Origin: Favolaschia claudopus
Taxonomy: Eukaryota; Basidiomycota; Agaricomycetes; Agaricales; Mycenaceae
Assembly (NCBI GenBank): GCA_037176885.1
Contig: JAWWNJ010000028.1
Location: forward strand, 1,302,001-1,366,000
Length of the DNA stretch: 64,000 nt
Reading direction: 5' to 3'
Under the pieces are notes generated by a model that ran no database searches, had not been told where the DNA came from, and saw only the letters and a program-made list of their open reading frames with translations. The position numbers and the translations under genes are program-made. Positions 1-11,673 of the stretch are shown here, in pieces. Position 1 is the first letter of the stretch; each line of letters starts with the position of its first letter.

Positions 1-2045
1 TGGGCTGGTGCATGGATCCACGCACCCGGTTTGATCTATATCTATACGGGTATTCTTCGGACGAAGGGCGAGAGGCGGATGTTGTCGGCGTCCCGGTGTA
101 TTGCATGGGGGTTCAGAGAGGAACGGGCACCGCGAGGTCGGCCAATGACACTCGGCCGCAGGATGGCGCAGGTTCCGTCGAGAACTGAGCCGAATGTCGC
201 TTGATCGACCGAAATCCACGTCATTCTGAATTCAAGATAGAGAAAAGTTAGAGAACACTGGGAGAGAGCGTTGGTTACTGATCATGATACCTTGGTATGA
301 AGGACGCACCGCATTCACCGAAAAATGGCGCAATCAGACTTTGACGCTCAAGAAAGAGTTGAGAAGACTGTTCTTGGAGCCAGAGGGTATTCTTGAATTG
401 AAAGGGCGGCGAAGGTGTGGCTTGCAGCTGCAGGCTCGACGATTGGAAAACCAAAGCAATTGGCGAAGAGAGCCTCTAACGAGCTCCGGTTGAAGCGGTA
501 CTACCTCGAAGGGAAGGAGTAGACCCAGTGCCATATTGATACACCATGCGTCGAGGGCCTTGCAAAGACCCTTGAAGAGCATCGAAGAAGTCGGACATTC
601 GGGGTCTATATTCACGGTAAGACATTGAGATTTGAAGCATTTGGGGAAGATTGAGGGGGACTGGTGAGCAATGAGCATATTGAATGTGAGCTGCCGAACG
701 GCGCTGGGTTGCTGTTCGTCGAATCGACGTCGACGGCGACGGCGCCGAGGTTGTTGTCAATGTTGAGGAGGAAGAGGAAGAGATGTCAGGTGGGGGTGGG
801 GTTAGGGTTTGTCTGTTCCCTGTACCCATGTCATCGTCCCAGGCTCTCAGCACTTTTAGGGCCTTTCCCTGGAGTATCTTGAATCGAAACGACCTCACAG
901 TCGTCAAATCTCGATGATCCGACCTCGAGCCCATTCGAGAGCTTTGCGTGTGTCTTCTGGCCGACAGTTGTTTTTTGTTCTTCTGGCGACGCTGCTCATT
1001 CTGTGGACGCCTTGACTGTATGCTTTATGGCGCTTAAGGGCCATCCTACTAGTACTATAGTAAACGGACTCGCTGCCTTTTCTCGTCTAGACCTGGAACC
1101 AGGATGACCTTGTACACCTATATAGGCCCACGCGGTGCGTTACCGACTTGCCGGAGGAGCCCGGCCTCTGCTGCGATGACCTGGTGTGTTTATGCTAGGT
1201 GCGCCATCCTGAGGCCGTCAGCACCAAAACGAACGCACGACTGCGTTTTCGCTCAAGCACTCCCATCAACGCTCCATGTTGCGGATCCCCCCGCCGCGGG
1301 CCGCCCTTGTCTCTCTGTGCGAATCTCCCTTTCCCCATCGGGCTTTCTGTATCTTGCCTCTCCGGTCATCAAACTGGTCCATGACCTACACTCCGCCACT
1401 CCGAATTCAAAATAGGCAAAACTCTCGATGGTGCTGCACCCGCCCTCTCCTTCCCCGCGAAACCCTCTCGACTTCCAATTTGATTCCATATACACACCCT
1501 CTGTCGGGCACCACCTCATTTCCTGTTCATGACTCGCTGCTTTGCCTGTGCAGGCTCTCTTCCCTCTTCATCAATGTCCCGCTGCATCATACGGTACGGC
1601 CGCGTCGTACCTCATCTCCTCGTACATATGGATCAAGATGTCCTTTCCCCTCTTCCTCTCCCCGCATCTCTACCTCATTTTTCTTTCATCATCCTACTTT
1701 AGTCTTTACCCTCCCATCCTTACGTTCTAAACTTCTATCTCGTATTCGCCACCTCTCTTACACTAGACGTACTATCATATTCACCCTACCTCGCTAGTAT
1801 CATCCTCACGATGCAAGTACCCTAGGATGGGAGGGATGTACTTGAGGAGAAGATGTGTCAAAGTTCGCATCAAATCGCAATGCCATGATGCACTGCATCT
1901 GAGCTTGGTCTTGTTTTGTACCGGCTGTGAACAAAATCCGATAAGAGACATTGGCAGCACATGCTACACAGCACTTGCTTCTGCCTCAGACTAGTACTGA
2001 CCCAAGGCTTGCTCCTCCCATCCACTGAACAAACACACTTGAGAA
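1..2045. other. Left edge, no supported gene
   Basis: I see no recognisable protein here. Open frames exist on both strands but none has family motifs or a credible splice pattern. From about 1.2 kb the sequence is C+T rich and aligns by eye with the reverse complement of about 39.4-40.05 kb. Examples are the shared TGCCTCTCCGGTC near 1355 and the shared GAGCTTGG.CTTGTTTTG near 1900, which place it in the upstream flank of the duplicated NLR gene. It is therefore probably promoter or 5' flank. A G-rich stretch near 790-812 contains GGGTTAGGG. Confidence 0.5.
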
Positions 2046-4806
2046 ATGGACTCTGGACAACCTATGACTATTAAAGCTATCTATGGTACTACTGGAATAT
2101 AGCTTTGGTGCTCTTTGGTCATTGAGTTTTCTATAGGTGGTACTGGTGGTTCTGGAGGCGGAAGTGGCAGTGGTAGTGGGGGGGTTGGAGGTAGTGGTCA
2201 GGGACCACAAATCCATCTCCATGGTCCAAGCCATTGGAATGTGCCTGATAGTAAGCTTTCCATATTTCACTGGAAAGAATAAGTTTTGATACATCAAGTA
2301 CCTGTAGCAACTCAGGTGTTGGTTAGCAAAGTGAAACCCAAGCAACGGAAGCTATGTCCTCTTGCAGTCACAACTTTCACAGGGCGTCAAGAGAGTCTTC
2401 AAGAGATCCATCAATTCTTTGATGGAGATCCAAGGACCCGGCTTGTCTTTGTCTTGCATGGTCTTGGGGGCTCCGGAAAGAGTCAATTGGCCTTCAAGTT
2501 TGTGGAAGAAGCCCAAGAGAAAGAACGGTGTGTGACAATTCCTTTGTGGATGTCAGACTACCTCATTATCCTCATATATTTTGAAGATTTACAGAAGTAT
2601 TCTATATTGATGCTACCAGCAAACAGACAGCAGAAACAGACTTGCAATTGCTTGGTCCTGAAACTGTTGAGACTGCAGAGGCAGCTTTACTTTGGCTTGC
2701 TAGCAACTGGCATACACAACGGTTAATTGTCTTTGACAATGCCGATGACACAACATTGGATCTTGCAAGATTCTTCCCTGAATGCAGATTTGGATTGAAT
2801 ATACTGATTACCACCCGAAATCCTGCACTCCGCATCCATGGAACCGCCACTCAAGTTTCAAACATGAGACTTGATGATGCCACAGAATTACTTCTGAGGC
2901 TGGCTGGTCAGACAGCGGTTGGAGACAACAAGAAAGAACTGGCTACAGCCATTGTCAAGGTGATTCAAGTGAATAACTGAGAATTTTACCAAACTGAAAG
3001 ACAGTATATTAGGAACTCCACTGCTTTGCTCTTGCTGTCTCTCAGGCGGGAGGATATATCAATGCTCAAGGAGACTTCGAAGGCTATCTAGCACTCTACA
3101 AGGTGTCTCGTGACAGGCTATTGAGGCGAAATGATATCCAAGGCCAGAGCCAATATAATGCAGCTGTTTATGCAACCTGGGATCTGAGTTTTAATAAACT
3201 CAACCCAGCTGCAAAATTACTGCTGCAAATTTTCTCTCAGCTGCATCATGAGGGGATTACAAAGGAAATTTTTGAGAAGGCATCTCTATCAGAGCTACAG
3301 CTGGATGATCATGATTTGCATTTCCAGATAAATCAGGTCTTGACTCAACTTGGAGGCAGTAATCAAACTTGGGATAGCTTGGCCTTCAACGACATTGTTG
3401 GAGAGCTTCAAGCATACTCTTTAGTTGCAAAGAATTTGCATGATCAGTCTTTCAGTGTTCATCCTCTTGTTCAGCAATGGAGTAATGATACCACCAAACA
3501 GAATATGGGCTTCATCCAGACATGTGCACTAGCAATAATTGCCATGTCATGTTATTTCAATAAGGAAGACTTCAAATATATAACTACATTATTGCATCAT
3601 ATGACAAGACTGTCAAAATTCTTCCGAAAGCCAATGGATCTCGGGATAAGTGAATGGTTGGCATATATTGCTGCACGGCAAGGCCTGTGGAGTGATTCAG
3701 AGTTACTACATAGTACAGTGCTTGAGAGGCAGAAAAGGCTGTTGGGTGAGGAGCATCCAGACACTTTGAGCAGCATGCACAGCCTTGCAGTGACATACTG
3801 GAACCAGGGCCGATGGAGTGATGCTGAGGACCTTCAGGTCACTGTGCTTGAGAGCCGGAAGAGGCTACTGGGTGAGGAACATCCAGCCACTTTGGGCAGC
3901 ATGAACAGCCTTGCATGCACTTACAGCGACCAGGGCCGATGGAGTGATGCTGAGGTCGCTGTGCTTGAGAGCCAGAAAGGGGTGCTGGGAGAAGAGCATC
4001 TAGACACTTTGGGCAGCATGCACAACCTTGCATGCACTTACAGCAAGCAAGGCCGATGGAGTGATGCTGAGGACCTTCAGGTCACTGTGCTTGAGAGCCG
4101 GAAGAGGCTACTGGGTGAGGAACATCCAGCCACTTTGGGCAGCATGAGCAGCCTTGCATGCACTTACAGCAACCAGGGCCGATGGAGTGATGCTGAGGAG
4201 CTCAAAGTCAAAGTGCTTGAGAGCCGGAAGAGACTGCTGGGTGAGGAACATCCAGACACTTTGAGCATCATGCACAGCCTTGCATGCACTTACAGCGACC
4301 AGGGCCGATGGAGCGATGCTGAGGACCTTCAGGTCACTGTGCTTGAGAGCCGGAAGAGGCTGCTGGGTGAGGAACATCCAGCCACTTTGGACAGCATGCA
4401 CAACCTTGCATGCATTTATAGCAAGCAAGGCCGATGGAGTGACGCTCAGCGTCTTCATGTTATGGTCCTTGAGAAAAGAAAGACATTGCTGGGCAAGGAG
4501 CATCCTCACACGTTGAGCAGCATGTACAACCTTGCATATGTTTTTGAGCACCAAGCACGTTACTCTGAAGCAGAGGCACTAAGGCGAACTGCACAAGACA
4601 TTGAGCAACGTAAAGATGCAGCTTCCAAAGCCACCCGAATAGACAAATTGGTGGTCTCCCCAGCTAGGATGGCTTTTCCGGGGGCAGTGTCTGAGGACCC
4701 GCTTTCATTATCATTGCATGAAAAGTCAGCAAACCCACGAAAACGGAAAAGAGAATCCATATCTCCTTTTCAATCTACTAGTAGGAGAAACATAGAGTAT
4801 GTTTAG
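2046..4806 (+). CDS. NB-ARC/TPR NOD-like receptor, left copy
   Basis: This is a fungal NLR-type STAND ATPase, presumably a cytosolic sensor in non-self recognition; its ligand is unknown. Five exons (2046-2085, 2137-2250, 2300-2528, 2587-2959, 3013-4806) sum to 2550 nt, an exact 850 codons. Order along the protein: a short leader, a Gly/Ser-rich stretch ending in GQGP and SHW, an NB-ARC-like ATPase with Walker A GLGGSGKSQ and Walker B LIVFDNADD followed by ILITTRNP, a helical region containing FALAVSQAGGYI, then seven kinesin-light-chain-like 42-residue TPR units (consensus RLLGEEHPxTLxSMxxLA.TYS.QGRWSDAE), the second lacking three residues. A basic tail ends the protein. The start is the ATG that gives the same leader as the paralogue at 39317. 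No effector domain precedes the ATPase, so the leader may be the whole N-terminal module. Seen: motifs and splice frames. Inferred: immune role. Confidence 0.9.
3724..4602 (+). repeat. TPR-coding tandem array, about 7 x 126 bp
   Basis: Seven in-frame units of 126 bp (one is 117 bp) encode the TPR domain of the left NLR. Neighbouring units are very similar at the DNA level. Copy number differs from the paralogue (13), showing that the array gains and loses units. Confidence 0.9.
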
Positions 4807-5036
4807 GCTGGCGATGATATCTGAGTAATGGTCGCAATGGTAAGTATCAGTTCAATGCCACACCTTGTTCATCACTCATTCTCACATCACAAATCTAGGT
4901 GTTCAGCATCAGCTCTTCATCGATTCTTCCTTCAATTTGTATTCCTTGTATTTATATCCCTATAAAAGCACACCCATACGTAGCAATAAACAACTTCTCC
5001 TATCCTCACCACATCAAACAAGAACATGAAAACACA

Positions 5037-6951
5037 TCACCAAAACATCTCCGGCTCCTCGACCACAGGAGACTACCAAATCACCGCCGCATTCAAGTCG
5101 TCCTGTGTCTCCTTGCCCACGCCGACGACGCTGTTCACTTGGTATACATTCTTTTTCTGTAAGTTTGTTGGTAAGTATATGCACATAGTTGAAGAGATTA
5201 AGAGGGAAGAAAGAAGGAGAAGGACGAAGACCAAAGGAGATTCAGAAAGAGCGGAGAGAAGACACAAAAAGATATATAAAGAAAAAATAACACGAAAGCA
5301 AGAACAATAACTCACCAGCCCAAGCGAAACCTTAATCGCCGGCGGCCCAGGCGTATACCGCTCAAGCGGCTCATCGGTCTTAACATGAACGAGCTGCAAG
5401 ACATTCCGCGCGGCGACCTCCGCCTGGTAATATGCATTGTGGCCAGCGGGAATGGCGCCGAAGGCGTTCGCCGCGTCGCCGATAGCGAAGATGTGCGGGT
5501 AAGGTGTGCTGAGGTCCTCCTCCTCTTCCTCCTCTTCTTCCTCCGTGTCAGCAGCAGGCTCTGACTCCGCAGACGAAGCATTTTAGTTTTGCAGCGCGAT
5601 TTGCGCGAGCGCAGCGTCGAGGACGTCTTCCTCGTTCGCGGACGTGCACGCGGGATGGAGAGCGGGTGTGACGGGGGAGGAGGGACGAGCACGAGCTGCA
5701 TCGTTCGCAGGACTTGCGCGAGGGCGGTGTTCGTGTTGACTGTGCACGAGTCGAGCGATTGGAGGAGTTCTGTGTTGGGGCGTTGGCCGGTGCAGAGTAG
5801 CTGGGTAAGCAAGCAAATAGATTGAAGTCAGATTGGATGATGATTGTGGAGCGAGAGGTGGGGGACGCACGACGAGGTCGGCGTGGATGATGCGTCCGGT
5901 GGTGGTGCGGACGGTGCTGTGGCCGGAGGTAGAAGACAGCAGGTCGAGACGCTCGCTGAGGATGACGTTGATGTTGGCTGATTCCATAGCTTGAAGGACT
6001 ATATACATAGGGGCACAGAGTCAATCAAATACAGAGAAAAAGCGGCAGCAGTACGCACTCTCAGTGTGCATCTCGCTATCGAAACGCGGGAGGAGTCGGG
6101 TGCGGGAATGCAGCAGCATCACAGGCTTGCCAGGGTACACGGCGGCGATATCCGTGGGAAATTCTGGATAAACGCGTGAGGGGATACGGAAAAGCGGCAG
6201 GATTCAAGTACGCACAAATACCGAGGGCACCCCCACCCACGACGAGGACGGAGTTCGCGTCCTCGATAGCCCGTTGCTTTCCTCGTAACCAGGCGATACT
6301 CTCCGCCTTCGACCCGCCATACGACTGCACAGAGGGCTTCCCATCTGGGGCGGCATGCCATAAATTGAGCGGACTGGGGAGATGCGAGCCGAGGGCATAG
6401 ATAGCGTAGTCGAAGTGAAGCGTATCGGAGTCGATGCCGTGCTCTGGGAAGGCGTGCGAGAGCTTGACTGAGTTGGGGCCGAGTGACTGGATGTGTGCTC
6501 GGAGAAGATGTGTCGTTGAGGGTCTAGTTGTTTGCAATCGAAGATGTTGTCGTAGGGAACAACTGGCGGAGCTTGTTAGACCAGGGAAACGAGGTAGCGG
6601 AGGGAGGCCTTACATGCTTTGTGTTCGTGGCCGGCCAGGACAGCGAGCCGCGGTAATATATACGTCTGCGACTCAGGCTAAGCCGCAAGAAGTCGACCGG
6701 TTAAGACATTCCACTTACGGTTCACATGTCTGATGAGGATAATTTTAAATTAGCGAACGAATTTTTCGAGGCGAGGACGAACGTACGAATTTCGATCTAT
6801 CAGGACTATCCGCCAGCTGTCTGGAAGCCCAGCAGCTATTAATTGGGCTGCGCGAGCGCCTGTGGAGTATCTCTGAGAGCTTGAAAGTCGGATAAAGAGT
6901 TGTACAAACCACTCAGGCTCCCCCGAGAACTACGACGGGTTTCAAGGACAT
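5037..6951 (-). pseudogene. Relic of AIFM2/FSP1-like FAD oxidoreductase
   Basis: This is the decayed partner of the intact gene at 33631-35552, read on the minus strand from the ATG at 6951. Comparison with that copy shows five lesions: (1) codon 13 is TGA (6913-6915), inside the first FAD-binding glycine motif, with a 1-nt loss and a ruined splice donor; (2) a 2-nt deletion near 6652 in the exon encoding VYILPRLAVLAGHEHK; (3) an 11-nt deletion near 5672 in the proline-rich stretch; (4) a nonsense TAA at 5583-5585 replacing a Glu codon; (5) a deletion near 5073 that creates a TAG before the C-terminus. Introns and flanks remain alignable. No product is expected. It lies tail-to-tail with the NLR gene, about 230 bp away. 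Confidence 0.92.
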
Positions 6952-7051
6952 GGTGGCACCATTGCGGGTCATGGAAGTAGGACAAGCCAAGATAGCAGTG
7001 ACGACGGTAGGGCGGGAAGTCAAGGGACAAGACAGACTGAAAATTCATCGG

Positions 7052-9991
7052 AGTGGTTGGGTGGAACGATCGTGTTACAATGGAGAAACCGGTGTCTTGA
7101 AGTCATGCTTGCAGCTTGCAGAGGTACTGAAGACAAACAAAACAAAATGTTATTTTCAGTCGTGGTTGTAGTTCATCGTCGACGATTCGCTGTGGTGGTT
7201 TGGGACAAATGATTGTGCCAGTGTTTAGGAGCCAGTTGGTAGGGTTAGGGTTAGTCCTCTTTTGAGTCTTCCCACCTTCTCCGTGAAACTTCGATGCCTC
7301 TTCTTCTTCTTAGACTCCTCGTCTGCTGGATCTCGAATTGCCGCATTCCTCTTGACTAGCTTTGTACTAGCTTTGTAATAGCTTGGCCTCAAGTTGCTTC
7401 AAGTGTAAAGAGCGCATTAAGAAACTTGAACCTACGAGTCGTGCGACAAGTCGGAGTGCATCAACCATAGGGATTCGGAGAGAGCCATATTCAAGCGTAC
7501 GCCGTCAGTCTGTTGTTCTTTGGTCCCAAATGTCTTACCCTATATACAGAATCTTCCTCGGCGAACGTTGTCGTTTCTCGCGCGCCGTTTGAAGAATGCC
7601 GCTTGGCAAGTGCGACCGCACTATGATAGACCTCTGTTTTTCTACACACCTGACGTCTGGTGTTGTGTCGTCGCTCTCGATGGACAGAGGGCTCTCGCAC
7701 ACAGCCATAGACCATAGAGGGTCTTTCAGAACAGTGACGGCGTGTCCTGTGGTATACGAGAATCCGCCCCTTCTTCGGAGTCATGGAAGTCTTTCGTTCC
7801 GATGGCGTCTTGTATCTCGAAGCCCAATCTCGTCTCTCGTAAAGCCCGCTGCCTACTCCGGCGAGACGATGCGAGCAGGCATACAAATCTCTCCGGTGGC
7901 TGGTCCTGACGCTGGAATTCCCTTTACCTCTGCTACCTTTCCGCACAAGCCTGCTCCGCCTGTGTATCGTCGGCGCCTTCCTCATCCCAACCCGACACCT
8001 ACTCTACTTCAAACGATATCCGCTCCCTCCCATTCACCTTCTTCGACTGGCCGCTATACCGCCGCGGCTCGAGCACGAATTCTCGATGAAGACACCTCGA
8101 CACCTTGCCGGTTACAAGCTTCCTCCGAGTCATGTCGCCCTGTGTTTGCGATGTCCGGCCCACTATCGTGTCTGAACGCCAATCATGGCTCGGTCATCCG
8201 GTCAACTGAGTACGCTCGAGCCCAGCACATGGGATTATGGCGAACACGAGAGCGGCAGCGTCGCTAGCAAAGCTTCAAGAAATGTAATGAGACGAATCAG
8301 GGCCAATGCGTTGCATATCGTGACGTGAAGGACGTGCTCGGACCTCTCTCTACAGGTAGAGTGTCAACGACGCCACACGAATGTGTGGCCTTGCTGAAGC
8401 GTCCGGCGGCCGGTCGGCGTCCGCAGATCTGCGCCGAATGGATCCGTTTTCGGATGCAGACTCGCATGGCATTCAGCGGTGACATTTCCATGTATTCAAG
8501 GGTCTTCCTCCAACACCGAAGAACATAGCGAGCCTTGTCGCGTACGGACGTCGGGCCGATCCATGGGTTACTTTGTATCTGCATCCCCTCTGACCCGGCG
8601 CTTCTGGTTCACATCGCGACCGCTTCCCGCGAATCGAATCGCTCTATTCGCGAACGACGCGACGCCGGCGCCTTCTCCTCTGTATCCAGTTTCCCCATCG
8701 CACGTCTTCGTTGGACGATCCAACTCGCTCACTTGCTCGTCATTTTCACATCTCGACTCCTCATCTCCCCTCGACAATCGAATCCCCTCAACCGCTAACT
8801 AATCCATTGGCGGAGCTCGCCTCATCCACGCCCACCCTGCTCACTTCAGTGTCGTCTCGTCAGCCGATGTGTACTGCCGCAAGGTTATAGGCCCGTCGGT
8901 GGAAGCGCAGGGGTATAATGCCGGTGCTCCCTATTGAGCTTGAGGTCCAGAGATCTAGCATTGAATGGCATTTGTAACGTATCTGCGGATTCATCTCCCC
9001 TGCCGCTACCACTCTGGTCGGTCTCAAATCCACTCACACCATTAAACCTCCACCCGATAACCCACAGCCGCTTGTCAAACCTCAAAGCCGTGTCTATGGT
9101 ATTCGCTTCGCCGTACCACTGCGCCCATGTTCCTCGCCCCACGCCGCCCCGTTCCCGCGGCTCGTTCAATTGATTTGCATATGCTGTTTCCCTGCGCGGC
9201 TTGCCAGCGCACCGCATCGTGTCGAAATTCTCCCCTCGCCTTCCTCCTTCGCAAGGACGCGGGTCCACAGCGCCGTCCTCTTACCACGCCTCTCGCCCCG
9301 AGAAAGCAGCCCTCGTTCCTCTCTACGGACTCGCGTTTTCCACCATCCCTGCCGCCTGTGGCTCGTCGCGCCTCTTTCACCTCACTCCGCCTCGTAGACG
9401 CGTGCGTCTATCGATGAAAACTCGTCGCCGCACCTCACCTCGCCCGATTCGACCCTTTGTCCTCCAGTTTCTTTCCGCCTTTTGATCTCAATCTCCCGAC
9501 GAGAGGGCCTGACTTTTGCGTCTCGACCTTTCGCCGTATCGCAGCATACGTCTTTTACTTTCCGCTTGATGCACGGTCGGCCGCGTCTACGATACGTCGC
9601 ACAGCACAGCACAGCTAGCCGTTGTCATCCGCCACGCATCCCGTGCGCCTCGCAAAAACCCAGACATCGCGGCCGGCTCGCGTCTTCTCAAGACGGAGGA
9701 TGAAAAGCCTTCCATTATTACTTACGATGGCGAGCCGTGTGTGAGGATGGTGTTTGGGAAGGGAAGGTGGAAAGGGCGATGGATTGGGTGGCTTGATGAC
9801 GCTCTACTTCATTGCCGACTTGCCGAAAGCCACTCTTTGCCCTGATTCCATCCTTGCTACGTTACAGTCTACGGTTACATTCGCCTAACAGCTACAACGG
9901 TAGTACAACAGCGTGTGCATGTACAGTACGAACACAAACTGTGAAGTACGAGTGTCCCATCTTACAAAAAGTGACAAGCATACCCTTTCCT
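7052..9991. other. Gene-poor region, no supported gene
   Basis: I found no family motif or consistent exon chain on either strand. Frames of 100-220 codons (for example plus 7596-8267, minus 7491-7985, minus 8885-9268) have no recognisable domain and often lack an ATG. About 8.6-9.7 kb is C+T rich on the plus strand. It could hold a promoter, a non-coding transcript or eroded repeats. Confidence 0.4.
7240..7254 (+). repeat. Short interstitial telomere-like repeat
   Basis: The 15-bp TAGGGTTAGGGTTAG is two and a half units of TTAGGG, the usual basidiomycete telomere repeat. It lies about 190 bp outside the inner border of the left duplication arm. It could be a repair scar or a binding site for a TTAGGG-recognising factor; chance cannot be excluded. 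Confidence 0.5.
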
Positions 9992-11418
9992 TTACCACCC
10001 CTTCTTCTCCCAATCCTCCAGCGTGTCAGCAACCGTCTCGGCCATAGTGTGGTAATTCAACCCAAGCAGCCGCACACTCTTCTCAGCGTTAAATCGTATC
10101 TGGTGAACCGCGTCCTTCCCGGCACCAGGTGTGCCTTTCTGGTGCTTTGACGATGGCGGGGCGGCGTCGACTGAAATAAGTCAGAGCTCTAGCAAGAGAA
10201 CGACAACGAAGAGCCAGGGGAGTAGAAGTTTTTACTCACGCAAATCCTGGAACGAAAACGCCCCAGCCGAGATGATGATCCTCTCCCCGCCCGCCTCCTC
10301 CTTCTGCAGACCGAGCACTTGAGCCAGCGCGATATCGCGCACATCGACCCAGCTCCCGCTGCCCACCGCCGATCCTTCTTTCGTGAAAACGTCGTACATC
10401 GTTTGCGAGGACGTGTTCTGTGCGTGCGGGGATGATACTTCGTGGATGATGGGCTGCAGATAACGGGAAAACGCTTGAGGTGAAATTCTAGATGAGATGA
10501 ATGAGCACACGCACCCCGAATACCATAGGCGGATTCAGGGCAACGACGTCCCAGGCAACCTCGGCTTTGTGCTTGCTGTGGAAATCCCATGCCGCTGATA
10601 GCGAGACGGTGAATCACAATGGAATGGAATGGAGACGAGGCGGTCGGGAGAAGAAGGCTTACCGCGCTCCGCAAGCGTCTTCGACGCGCGGTATTTCGCC
10701 GCATTTGAAGCCTCACGGCCCTTCTCCTCGACCTCCTTCACGGCTTGGTCGTTCCAGTCCGCTTCGGTGAAGACTTGGGGGGACGATGGGACGCTGAGGA
10801 CGGCGGCGACGGAGGATGTGATGATGACACGCTTTACAGAGGTGCTAGAGAGACCTCAGAAAAAATGAGTAGCCTGTTAAGTTGCCGACGCACCCATGTT
10901 TACGCGCGCTTTCAAGGATACCGACTGTGCCTTTTACCGCAGGTTCCAGCAATTCTGAATTCCGATTCCGTATATCAGTCGCTGAGGAGAAAGATCAAAG
11001 CGGATCGCAGTGCACCAGCGGGGTCTTCAGCCTTGAAATGGAACGGTGAAGCGGTGTGTTCTATCGCATCCACGCCCTTGACTGCTTCGTCGAAGGCTCC
11101 GTCCTGCAGAACTCACTTCGATCAGGGTCATAAAAAACGTAGCATTTTCGTGTACGCACCAAAGTGATATCTGGAACCTCAACAACCTCGAACTTGTCGC
11201 CGTACGACGCGAATACCTCTTTCAAATGCTTGCCCTTATCTGCGGAGCGCACGGTCCCCCGCACGGAATACCCTTGCTCCAGAAGCGAGCGTACAACCCA
11301 CTGGTATAGTGGTGAGAACACAGACCCCGATGTTCGCGAGGCAGTTGAGACGACGCACGACAGCGATGAATCCGTTAGCGCCAGACACGAGAACTTTGCC
11401 AGAGGTAATGGCGGGCAT
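9992..11418 (-). CDS. NAD(P)-dependent extended SDR reductase (DFR/GRE2-like)
   Basis: The protein begins MPAITSGKVLVSGANGFIA, containing the GxxGxxG dinucleotide-binding motif of extended short-chain dehydrogenases. It continues through RGTVRSADK and FEVVEVPDIT, typical of the dihydroflavonol-4-reductase/methylglyoxal reductase group. VKRVIITSSVAAVL carries the catalytic Ser region, and AAKYRASKTLAE carries the YxxxK catalytic pair. The C-terminal exon ends TLEDWEKKGW with its stop at 9992-9994. At least six short introns are needed, for example after the first exon, whose donor follows GFIAV. The enzyme would reduce a ketone or aldehyde with NADPH in the cytosol; the substrate cannot be told from sequence. 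All diagnostic residues are present, so it looks functional. Its 5' end faces the tail of the F-box gene, about 255 bp away. Confidence 0.9.
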
Positions 11419-11673
11419 GTTGTGGGAGGAACAGAAAGAGCAGCAGATAACACGAAGATGAGTAAATAAACGCGGTCACGTTGATCCGTGTTGGCTTCGC
11501 ATTGACGCGTCTCTGCGCTTGAATTTTCTGAATTTCGCGATCGATAGGGAAGAAATTAGACCATGCGCAAACTGGCTAAAGCAATGTCTGCAACGAAACG
11601 CAATTCGAAGTGATCCGTGACTGAACGATGGGACTCCCGACTCATTGTAGGGCAAATGCAGTACTTTCTATAT

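Larger units (their letters stand above)
1200..7050 (+). repeat. Left arm of a large inverted duplication
   Basis: This arm contains the flank and NLR-TPR gene (plus), then the FAD oxidoreductase relic (minus). The same two genes, in the same convergent order and with matching intron positions, recur in reverse orientation at about 33.5-40.05 kb. The inner boundary is sharp: similarity stops just outside the shared sequence CTTGTCCCTTGACTTCCCGCC near 7040. The outer boundary is vague because the C+T-rich flank fades gradually. The arms are clearly diverged, with many substitutions and small indels, so the duplication is not recent. Confidence 0.85.
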
